From an uncultured Microscilla sp. (GTDB taxonomy: Bacteria; Bacteroidota; Bacteroidia; Cytophagales; Microscillaceae): a stretch of DNA of 49,810 nucleotides. The notes beneath the pieces are model-generated. The model worked only from the letters and a program-made list of their open reading frames with translations. It ran no database searches and had not been told where the DNA came from. Below are positions 25,792 through 32,887 of this stretch, piece after piece (the stretch's first letter is position 1; the number at the start of each line of letters is the position of its first letter). The position numbers were made by a program, and so were the translations under genes. The stretch spans positions 1-49,810 of the forward strand of contig NZ_CANLRP010000045.1 of NCBI RefSeq assembly GCF_947493425.1, in the 5' to 3' direction.

Positions 25792-26460
25792 TTAATGGGC
25801 ATAATTTGTTCTATACTGCTGATCCCAATATTTCAACCATAGATTATCCTTATGGGGAATTTGTAAGGTAACATATTCGTGCACGATTTGCCAATAAGCG
25901 TCAAAGTTGCCTTTGATAAAACATCCGGCAGCAAGCCAATGCTCCCAGAAAGTAGTAAAGTCGGGAGCTATCACATTTTTTAAAGGTGAGCCATCGTACA
26001 AAATACGGTAAATACCATTTTCTTTTCTATCTGGTTGGGCGTCTAATATCAGGCAAGGCTCTTCAAAGGTAAGTGGGATACCATAGAGATGTAAGCGTCG
26101 CAGTTCCATTTCTTCTTTATCTTCTTCATCATCATAGTTTTCTGCCATTTCACGTAACATGGCCGTATCTCTTACTACATATTTAAAAGGCAAGAAATCG
26201 GTACCTGCAGCAAACTTGTTTTTCTCTCCAACAAAAGATACTGACATCAACCCTTCTTCCCAAAACGTCCAAACGTCTTTTGGAACAAATACATCGTATT
26301 CTTTTACAAAATCAGCAATATCCTGAGGTTTTACCGAATCTATTTTATCAAATTTAAGGTCAAACTTTCCCGACTCTTCCAACTCGTCTATAAATATGTG
26401 ATAGATTTCAAGTAAATCTATAATATTATGATTGTGTACATTTCTTATAACTTGCGCCAT
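25792..26460 (-). CDS. SUKH/SMI1-KNR4-like protein
   Basis: A 222-aa acidic cytoplasmic protein. DIADFVKEYDVFVPKDVWTF (about residues 47-66) fits the SUKH helix-loop pattern that precedes a Trp-x-x-x core. PDFTTFWEHWLAAGCF (about 165-180) fits the C-terminal helix of the same fold. The match is by pattern only. SUKH proteins are often immunity proteins for secreted nuclease toxins, but many are solitary, and no toxin gene is visible here. The neighbours (cyclophilin lipoprotein and a methyltransferase) give no further clue. Confidence 0.5.
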   Translation of the reverse strand: MAQVIRNVHNHNIIDLLEIYHIFIDELEESGKFDLKFDKIDSVKPQDIADFVKEYDVFVPKDVWTFWEEGLMSVSFVGEKNKFAAGTDFLPFKYVVRDTAMLREMAENYDDEEDKEEMELRRLHLYGIPLTFEEPCLILDAQPDRKENGIYRILYDGSPLKNVIAPDFTTFWEHWLAAGCFIKGNFDAYWQIVHEYVTLQIPHKDNLWLKYWDQQYRTNYAH

Positions 26461-26548
26461 ATTATTATTTTTTTCCTTCTTCTACCTTTTGTATACGCTG
26501 AACACTTTCAAAGTTTCATGCTTTTGGCGAAATTTTCGTTATAATCAC

Positions 26549-27745
26549 TCAGGCTTTTTCGGTAACAATGACCAATGCTCTATGGGCTTGAGTTTGAGTT
26601 ACAAATAAATAATCATTCCCTCCGTCTTTTAGCTGAAGTTTCTTACGCACCAATGCCACTGAGTCGGGAAAGTTTCGCGCAGTAATATTGGCTTTTTTAG
26701 CTGGACAGTACTTTGCTACCTCTTTTTTAGTGTACTTACATACTGCTTTTATTTTAAAACTTCGCCCCGGAAAATCTTTTAACCAAGTGTTTGATGTATA
26801 CAAGTGGCTATGTGGGTGTAACTTTGCCAGCCCAAAGCATTGGGCAATTTGTTTAAAAGCTCCTGCTTTCAATATAGCCACATTAGGCTCGTACAAGTAT
26901 TCCATAGGCTCGGCATATACTACTTGTGAAACACTCTCTTCACTTCGGGTAAAGCTAAAGTATTGGGTAGGTTTATTGGCGTTTAGGTTCAAAGCTTCAA
27001 TGTGGGGTTCTACCTGGTGATTGTTTTTTAGTATAAATAGTAGTTCTTTACATTCATTATTTATGGCAACTACTACTACCTTTGCTACTTGCCCCAGCTG
27101 CCTTATACCCAAGTCAATATCCAACATTGGTGAAAGTTTGATTAATAATTGTTCAGTCTTTTGCCAAAGTACAGGCAACAGCTCCAGCAAATTAGGGGTG
27201 CACTCTTCCAACCTAAACACTTTATTTTTGGCATCATTACGCCGCGCTGGATCAATATAAATTGCGTCTACTTTATTTACTTCTTTAAGAAAGTTTTCCG
27301 CAGATTGTGCCTTGGTTTGTACGTTTGTTACCCCAAACGCTTCAAAGTTATGCTGCACAAGTTTCGCAAGTTCGTGGTATTGTTCTACATAATACACCTG
27401 ATCAAAGGTTTGGGCAAAATGATAGCTATCTACCCCAAACCCTCCAGTAAGATCGGTCAGGGTGCTTCCAGATAAAATTTGGGCTTTATGCAATGCAGCT
27501 ATTTCAGAAGAACATTGCTCAATAGACAGCAAGGGTGGATAAATAATATTGGGAGTTTCAAACCAGGTAGGCAGTTTGGTTTGTGTTTTACGCCGTGCTT
27601 GAATTTGTCCAACAATGTGGGTCATTTCAGACTTAGAGTAGGGCGATGCAGCTAAAATTAAATCTGCGGGGGTTTTATAGAGGTTAGCTTCAATGTACTG
27701 CTGTACATCCTCAGATAACAAAAATGCTATATCTGAATCAGACAT
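26549..27745 (-). CDS. SAM-dependent methyltransferase with THUMP-like domain
   Basis: A 398-aa class I methyltransferase of a Bacteroidota group annotated as THUMP-like-domain methyltransferase; an RNA substrate is likely but unproven. The N-terminal helical part (1-90) precedes motif I DLTGGFGVDS (98-107), which binds SAM, then YYVEQYHELAKL (motif II). The motif IV-like DAIYIDPARR (near 160) resembles the D-P-P active loop, with A in place of the second Pro. The C-terminus (about 310-398) contains FKIKAVCKYTKKEVAKYCPA and NITARNFPDSV, the THUMP-like part. The gene starts 88 bp after the preceding gene, with a terminator between, so it probably has its own promoter. Confidence 0.82.
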   Translation of the reverse strand: MSDSDIAFLLSEDVQQYIEANLYKTPADLILAASPYSKSEMTHIVGQIQARRKTQTKLPTWFETPNIIYPPLLSIEQCSSEIAALHKAQILSGSTLTDLTGGFGVDSYHFAQTFDQVYYVEQYHELAKLVQHNFEAFGVTNVQTKAQSAENFLKEVNKVDAIYIDPARRNDAKNKVFRLEECTPNLLELLPVLWQKTEQLLIKLSPMLDIDLGIRQLGQVAKVVVVAINNECKELLFILKNNHQVEPHIEALNLNANKPTQYFSFTRSEESVSQVVYAEPMEYLYEPNVAILKAGAFKQIAQCFGLAKLHPHSHLYTSNTWLKDFPGRSFKIKAVCKYTKKEVAKYCPAKKANITARNFPDSVALVRKKLQLKDGGNDYLFVTQTQAHRALVIVTEKA

Positions 27746-27766
27746 ATCACTCTTTTATTAAGGGTT

Positions 27767-27812
27767 AAAAAAAGAATATGCCTAAGCTTATACAAATAAA
27801 CTTAGGCATATT
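27767..27812 (-). terminator. Terminator of the 201-aa gene
   Basis: Perfect 12-bp stem AATATGCCTAAG (27775-27786) / CTTAGGCATATT (27801-27812). On the minus strand it is followed by a CTTTTTTT run. Confidence 0.8.
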
Positions 27813-27832
27813 TCAATACATAAAAACGGGGA

Positions 27833-28438
27833 TTATGCCATCTCGATAGATGCTACTACTTTAGAAGAACGTTGCTCTTTGATTTTTTTAAACAAACTAG
27901 TGCTTATTGTAGAACAAATAGCCCCTTTCTTACGGGTCAATTCCAACATATTAAGCTCTGAATGTAAATCATCAGCTATGGTTTCACTGCTTGTTACTTG
28001 ATTCTCTTCTACATCATCTGTGATGATGCCTTTTTCACGAGCCAGCAATAAAACAATCCCAAAGTCTTTTTTCTTCAATGGAAGCTTATCAGTTTCACCC
28101 GAAATCCACTTCAAAAAAGAATTCTGGTTTGCAGTGATTTTCGACATACGGTATACAGCCAGGTCAGTTACATAAAAACTTTTTAGTTTCTTGAAAAGAT
28201 CCAACCAGTCGTATTTGTCTACTTCTACTTCTATTGGAGCATCTTGCACCTCTTGAAGTATTTCATCCTGTAGTGAAGACTCTATATTATAAAAAACCAA
28301 TTTTTGGTTTACCTGTACTTCATCTACGGTGATTTCTTCCTTTTCGGTACGTTTTTTCTGAAGAATTATCTTCTCTTCAGCATCAAATTCTTGCGTAGTA
28401 TTGTCATCAAAATGTAGCTTGAATTTTTGGTCAGCCAT
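27833..28438 (-). CDS. Hypothetical protein, 201 aa
   Basis: An acidic cytoplasmic protein I cannot name. Residues 1-75 look beta-rich (KFKLHFDDNTTQEF, ITVDEVQVNQKLVFYN). Residues about 76-140 form a helical part with DWLDLFKKLKSFYVTDLAVY and a helix-loop NSFLKWISGETDKLPLKKKD that resembles the x-WL-x-G-x-x-x-x-P turn of some winged-helix tails. The tail 160-201 (LTRKKGAICSTISTSLFKKI) is basic. The layout recalls the C-terminal region of DISARM DrmE-like proteins, but this is only a pattern impression, and no helicase or methylase defence genes accompany it. A -7-like box TAACTTTG is at 28520-28527. Confidence 0.6.
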   Translation of the reverse strand: MADQKFKLHFDDNTTQEFDAEEKIILQKKRTEKEEITVDEVQVNQKLVFYNIESSLQDEILQEVQDAPIEVEVDKYDWLDLFKKLKSFYVTDLAVYRMSKITANQNSFLKWISGETDKLPLKKKDFGIVLLLAREKGIITDDVEENQVTSSETIADDLHSELNMLELTRKKGAICSTISTSLFKKIKEQRSSKVVASIEMA

Positions 28439-28771
28439 GACGATTATTTTTTTTTGAGTTTACCCCCCCGGGTTATTATTACCAAAGCAATTTAGCTTTT
28501 TAAAAATTTACATGAAGTGCAAAGTTAATAAAGCTATGGCATAAAATTGTTAAAAGCACTTACAATTGATGAAAAAATTATCATTTCCGGCAATCCTACA
28601 ACCCTATCGCTATAAAACTACACTTTTACATCTTCTAAACCGTCAAAATATGAGCACACAAGCAACCTTTATTTTTTCTTCATGCTTACCTTTATCACAA
28701 AACCAACAAAATAATCTCTTCGTACATACATTGTAGCTGCTACAAATCAATAAGTTTAAAACCCTTACACG
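28439..28771. other. 333-bp divergent spacer
   Basis: No gene. It contains a C7-G3 run at about 28464-28473 and a minus-strand TAACTTTG (28520-28527) that may serve the 201-aa gene. Nothing clear for the plus-strand gene. Confidence 0.4.
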
Positions 28772-29701
28772 ATGAAAAAACACTTCAAACTTTTTATTTT
28801 TCTCTTGTTCATTGTTCAAATCCCCTCTATTGCACATGCCCAAAAAAAACACAAACTCACGCTCAAACTTACTCCTAATACCTCATACATTATCAAACAA
28901 CAAATATCTCAGCATATTGAACAAGAGTTTCAAGGACAAAGACAAAATATTCGACAAAATAATAGCATTACTTACCAATATGAAATCAAAGAAATAGATG
29001 AAGAGGGATTTTATAAGATAGTTGTTGTGTATCAAAAAATACATTATAAACAAGGAAAATCAGTATATGACTCTGAAGATACCACCGCCAAAGAAACGAC
29101 TTTATCCAGGGCATTGGGTGCTATGATTGGCAGCAAAATAACTATGCAGGTAAACAAGCAAGGGAAAGTAAGGGATTTAACCGGTGCTGACGAGCTAATT
29201 GAGAAAATGCTCAATGCAAGGGCAATAGCTGACAAAGCTACTAGAGAAAGGCTTCATAAAACATTTAAAAAGGCTTTTGGAAAGGTTGCATTGAGGGAGT
29301 CTATGGAGCAATTCTTTAATATTTATCCTGATAAAAAAGTCGCGACAGGTGATCATTGGTCGAAAAAAGTCGAAAAAACAGCCGCATTTCCAAGTAAAGT
29401 AGACATAACTTGGACCTTGGATAAGGTAGAAAAGAACACAGGATTGATTAACATCAAAGCTATAGTAAGACCCACCCCTAATATTATAGTAGACTTAGGT
29501 ATTGTAAAGGCAAAATATGACCTCAATGGTACCCAAGAAGGCTCTATGGATATAGACATGCAGACTGGCTGGACCAAGCGTTATTATATCAAACAAGTAA
29601 TGGTAGGTACAATGTATATGACCACAAACAATAGCTCACAAGAGATTGCAGTAGATACTAAAATCACGACCATCTCTAAATACACTACTTTACAAAACTA
29701 A
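28772..29701 (+). CDS. DUF6263 family exported protein
   Basis: A 309-aa exported protein matching the Bacteroidota family DUF6263. The signal peptide is residues 1-23 (core LFIFLLFIVQIPSIAHA). The mature part is beta-rich, with repeated strands such as KLTLKLTPNTSYIIKQQISQ, ITYQYEIKEIDEEGFYKIVV and KITMQVNKQGKVRDLTGADE, then GDHWSKKVE and a C-terminal half ending in TTISKYTTLQ. The fold suggests a periplasmic or surface beta-sandwich; the function of the family is unknown to me. It is convergent with the symporter gene; an AACCAGC / GCTGGTT inverted repeat lies between them (about 29713-29770). Confidence 0.8.
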   Translation: MKKHFKLFIFLLFIVQIPSIAHAQKKHKLTLKLTPNTSYIIKQQISQHIEQEFQGQRQNIRQNNSITYQYEIKEIDEEGFYKIVVVYQKIHYKQGKSVYDSEDTTAKETTLSRALGAMIGSKITMQVNKQGKVRDLTGADELIEKMLNARAIADKATRERLHKTFKKAFGKVALRESMEQFFNIYPDKKVATGDHWSKKVEKTAAFPSKVDITWTLDKVEKNTGLINIKAIVRPTPNIIVDLGIVKAKYDLNGTQEGSMDIDMQTGWTKRYYIKQVMVGTMYMTTNNSSQEIAVDTKITTISKYTTLQN

Positions 29702-29769
29702 GTAAAACTACAAAACCAGCCCTTGCCAGGTAAGTTACCCCACAAAGGCTTGTTACTTTTTTTGCTGGT

Positions 29770-31224
29770 TTATACTTTTAGTTCTTCTCCCTCGCTTTTG
29801 CCAATAATTACTGCTCCGCAGCTATCGCTCCACACATTGGTAGTAGTACGCAACATATCGAGTATTCGATCTACTGCCAAAATCATCCCTAAGCCTTCCA
29901 GTGGCAAACCTACAGCACTCAAAATTACCGAAATCATTACCAAACCAGCCATTGGTATGCCCGCTGCACCAATAGACGCCAGTAAGGCAGTCATTACCAC
30001 TACTATTTGTTGCATAATGCTTAATTCTATGCCATACGCCTGGGCAATAAACATAGCTGCTACACATTCATACAATGCAGTTCCATCCATATTAATGGTA
30101 GCACCCAAAGGTAGCGTAAAGCTTGTGATTTTATTAGAAACTCCACTTTTATGCTCTACTGTCTCCATTGACAAAGGTAAGGTGGCGCTTGATGAAGAAG
30201 TAGAAAAAGCTGTAAGTAACGGGTTGGTCATATTGCGTAAGTGAGCAAAAGGGTTGGCCTTGCCTATAAACTTTACAATGAGTGGCAAAATGATAAAGAA
30301 GTGAGTCCCTAAGCCCAAAATTACCGTGAGCATATACCAGCCCAAACTACCTGCCATTTGCCCCAATGCCTGGCTGTCACCTGCTTGCTCAGCAATGGTG
30401 TTGGCAACTAATCCTAAAACCCCTAGTGGAGTAAACTTGATAATGAACATGGTAATCTTCATCATCACTTCAAACACTGCATTAAAAAAATCATTGAGTA
30501 GGTCCTTGTAATTTTGTTGTATTTGGGTAATAAAGTACCCAAACATAATTGCAAAGAAGATAATGGAGAGCATTTTACCTGTACTCAATGACTCAAATAC
30601 ATTGGTAGGAATCATATTAATCAAGGTATCGCCAAAAGATCCTCTGGCATCATCGAGACCTTCTACGGCTCCTGCCGAACTAGTAGGAGCCCCTACTCCT
30701 GGGCGAATAAGGTTTACAAAAAATAGCCCTGTAGTAATGGCTAATACACTGGTAGATAAATAATATAGCAATGTTTTACCCCCTAAACGTCCTAAGTTTT
30801 CTCCGCTCCCAATATTGGTTATTCCAGTAATAATAGAGCTCAAAATCAGAGGTACAATTACCATTTTCAAAGCTCTTAGAAAAATATCCCCCATCCAACT
30901 CACATAAGTGACTGGTTGAAACTCTGTTTCTTTTAAGATGGTTTTTCTATACTTTTTTACATTTTCATTACCTATAGCACTTTTCAAGGCTTCTTCAAAA
31001 GCTTTATCGTTGTGATAATCTTTCCCCTCTAGTTTTTTAAGGTTCTCAATAATGTCAGTTTCTATATGTTGCTTTTTCTTAGAAGCCTTATCAAAAACTT
31101 GTACACTTTGTAGTTTGCTTACTGACTCTTTAGTAACCTCATAAGTGGGTGTTAACTGCAAACCAACAACGACACCTAAAACTAAAGCAATTAGTATTTG
31201 CCAATGAAGTGCTATCTTCTTCAT
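29770..31224 (-). CDS. Dicarboxylate/amino acid:cation symporter (DAACS)
   Basis: A 484-aa inner-membrane secondary transporter of the GltP/DctA family, moving glutamate/aspartate or C4-dicarboxylates with Na+ or H+. The family signatures are present: the serine-rich hairpin STSSSSATLPLSME (near residue 335), the unwound helix NMDGTALYE (near 372) and AAGIPMAGLVM in the second hairpin. Eight transmembrane helices are expected. It is longer than usual: about 60-80 extra, mostly charged residues (about 28-100, KASKKKQHIETDIIENLKKL) lie between TM1 and TM2 on the outside. Substrate cannot be fixed from sequence. Confidence 0.92.
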   Translation of the reverse strand: MKKIALHWQILIALVLGVVVGLQLTPTYEVTKESVSKLQSVQVFDKASKKKQHIETDIIENLKKLEGKDYHNDKAFEEALKSAIGNENVKKYRKTILKETEFQPVTYVSWMGDIFLRALKMVIVPLILSSIITGITNIGSGENLGRLGGKTLLYYLSTSVLAITTGLFFVNLIRPGVGAPTSSAGAVEGLDDARGSFGDTLINMIPTNVFESLSTGKMLSIIFFAIMFGYFITQIQQNYKDLLNDFFNAVFEVMMKITMFIIKFTPLGVLGLVANTIAEQAGDSQALGQMAGSLGWYMLTVILGLGTHFFIILPLIVKFIGKANPFAHLRNMTNPLLTAFSTSSSSATLPLSMETVEHKSGVSNKITSFTLPLGATINMDGTALYECVAAMFIAQAYGIELSIMQQIVVVMTALLASIGAAGIPMAGLVMISVILSAVGLPLEGLGMILAVDRILDMLRTTTNVWSDSCGAVIIGKSEGEELKV

Positions 31225-31617
31225 AATCTATCTATATATATTATCAATACCTTGTTATCTTATCAATATTAGGGGAACACTTCAGAAACCTTTTTAATGA
31301 TTGTGAAGCTAGAAACACAGCAAATTTAGTTTGGGTTTTACTCTTTTGGTAAGATGCTGATGAGGTCAAATATAACAGAAAAAAATTTAATTATAAGTAA
31401 AAGGCTCAAACTAGAGCATACCCATACTATTGATCATATCATAGATAGGGTCGCTTGAACATCAAAGGTTACAATCCTATCCCTTATAACGCAAAATACT
31501 CCGTCAAGCGGAGTACCTTACATCTGTTATATAAACTGTATACTTTAAGAAAAATCAAGCTAAATATTTTGAGTGCAAAGCCTACTATTTACTTCTGACA
31601 ATTTGAGCACATCATTT
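31225..31617. other. 393-bp intergenic region
   Basis: No gene. It contains CAAATTTA (31321-31328) and CAAATATA (31367-31374), which read TAAATTTG and TATATTTG on the minus strand and are candidate -7 boxes for the symporter gene. It also holds a terminator-like hairpin at 31488-31520. Confidence 0.4.
31488..31520 (-). terminator. Terminator-like hairpin
   Basis: TACTCCG (31497-31503) / CGGAGTA (31509-31515) with a 5-nt loop. On the minus strand TTTTG follows, about 100 bp after the stop of the 234-aa gene. Confidence 0.45.
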
Positions 31618-32322
31618 TTACACACTTGCACCAGACCCAGGCATAAACTTCCAGAATATGGTTCCTCCAGCAGTCATTGTAGACATAAAGGTATACGGTC
31701 CCTGAATCCACTTGTTATTGCCCTCTACTGTTTCTATCACTTGTGTACCTTGTACTACTGTTACATTCTGATAAAGACTTCCGTGTGAAGGATCAGATAA
31801 TTTAAACCCTTGTTTTGCTCTATAATGATCTCTAAACCTTTGGTAAATATCAGCACCATCCCAAAACGGTCCACTGTCTAAGGTTTGTATCACATGCAAC
31901 ATATCTGCTGTGTTGCGGGTAAACATCTTGATAATAGCCTGTGTAGCATATTTTTTTCGTATAGAGTCTCCACCAGCACTAAAATACTCATTGTATACCG
32001 GGCTACCAATTGCATGGGTATAGCTTTTATCTACCAACATTTTGTCAAATGTATAGGTAGCATCCTTTTGCTTTTTGGCAGAAGCATAATTAAACATAGA
32101 ATAAGCAATTGCAAAAGTTTCTCTTTGCATTTCACCTTCTGGATCATTAGGGTTAATTTGTTGAACCAATCCCATAAAAGAAGCTTCTGCATATATAGTT
32201 GCTGCATACATAGTAAGCTGGCTACCTGTTAAAGGAAAGGACTGCCCTCCTACAACTGCTGCATTACCAGAAGGATCTGCACTAACAAGTGACCCATCAA
32301 GATTAAAATGATATGTTGCCAT
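31618..32322 (-). CDS. Hypothetical protein, 234 aa, hydrolase-like N-terminal pattern
   Basis: An unrecognised soluble protein without a signal peptide. The stretch YAATIYAEASFMGLV (residues 39-53; Glu46), followed by ETFAIAYSMFNYA, resembles the YAEA...A-x-V-x-x-NR layout of SleB-like cell-wall hydrolases. FWDGADIYQRF (about 155-165) is a strong local motif. The C-terminal part is beta-rich (TVVQGTQVIETVEGNNKW, TAGGTIFWKFMPG). If it is a wall hydrolase it would need a dedicated export route; the resemblance is weak and could be chance. A minus-strand TATATTTG (32363-32370) lies 41 bp upstream of the start. Confidence 0.6.
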   Translation of the reverse strand: MATYHFNLDGSLVSADPSGNAAVVGGQSFPLTGSQLTMYAATIYAEASFMGLVQQINPNDPEGEMQRETFAIAYSMFNYASAKKQKDATYTFDKMLVDKSYTHAIGSPVYNEYFSAGGDSIRKKYATQAIIKMFTRNTADMLHVIQTLDSGPFWDGADIYQRFRDHYRAKQGFKLSDPSHGSLYQNVTVVQGTQVIETVEGNNKWIQGPYTFMSTMTAGGTIFWKFMPGSGASV

Positions 32323-32443
32323 TTGGTAAAATATTTATAGTTATGCAATGTAACGTACAATCCAAATATATAAGTTATTTCATTAAGAACTGGCATTATT
32401 GGCAATATTTTTACCTCCTTTTCCAACATATTAAATGCCTAAA

Positions 32444-32486
32444 AGCCAATAAAAAAGCCAGGTAAGTTTATATCACTTACCTGGCT
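32444..32486 (-). terminator. Terminator after the DUF3467 gene
   Basis: Perfect 12-bp stem AGCCAGGTAAGT (32456-32467) / ACTTACCTGGCT (32475-32486). On the minus strand it is followed by a T6 run. It closes the rpl-rpo transcription unit. Confidence 0.85.
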
Positions 32487-32511
32487 CTATATATAGTATA
32501 TTTCACTAAAA

Positions 32512-32832
32512 TTAGGCTTCTCCCATCGTGCCTCCAAAATTCATTGGAAACTGCAAGTCATCTCCAGAAGAAATAATATTCCCAAAACTTGCTTCGTATT
32601 TTTGAATATTATCTTTCAATGCATCAAGCAACCTCTTGGCATGTTCAGGAGTTAATACAATCCTTGACTTCACTTTTGCTTTAGGTAGCCCTGGCATCAC
32701 TCTGATAAAATCTACAACAAACTCGCTATTAGAGTGTGCAATCATAGCAAGGTTTACATAAGTGCCTTCTGCTACCTCCTCAGAGAGTTCAATATTAATT
32801 TGGTTTTCGTCTTCGGGATCGTACTGTGCCAT
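32512..32832 (-). CDS. DUF3467 family protein
   Basis: A 106-aa cytoplasmic protein of family DUF3467, which I know as a frequent neighbour downstream of rpoC in Bacteroidota. The core is EGTYVNLAMIAHSNSEFVVD (about residues 22-41), RVMPGLPKAKVKSRIVLTPE and HAKRLLDALKDNIQKYEASF, with a Gly/Met-rich tail. Function is unknown; the repeated link with RNA polymerase suggests a role near transcription (inference). An intrinsic-terminator hairpin (32844-32870) ends just 12 nt before its ATG, so it is probably made from read-through of the rpoBC transcript. Confidence 0.88.
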   Translation of the reverse strand: MAQYDPEDENQINIELSEEVAEGTYVNLAMIAHSNSEFVVDFIRVMPGLPKAKVKSRIVLTPEHAKRLLDALKDNIQKYEASFGNIISSGDDLQFPMNFGGTMGEA

Positions 32833-32843
32833 AAATCTTTCAT

Positions 32844-32870
32844 GAAAAACGGCAGGTGTAGTACCTGCCG
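32844..32870 (-). terminator. Terminator/attenuator between rpoC and DUF3467
   Basis: Perfect 8-bp GC-rich stem CGGCAGGT (32850-32857) / ACCTGCCG (32863-32870), 5-nt loop, then TTTTT on the minus strand. Only 12 nt separate the T-run from the DUF3467 start codon. Confidence 0.85.
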
Positions 32871-32887
32871 CGTATTAATATTTATAA

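Noticed and set aside
28643-28852. A 69-aa minus-strand Cys-containing frame
   Set aside because: It overlaps the signal peptide of the DUF6263 gene antisense and lacks family features.
29723-30244. A 173-aa open frame on the plus strand
   Set aside because: It lies fully antisense to the DAACS symporter gene, whose transmembrane codons generate a hydrophobic shadow frame; no family resemblance.
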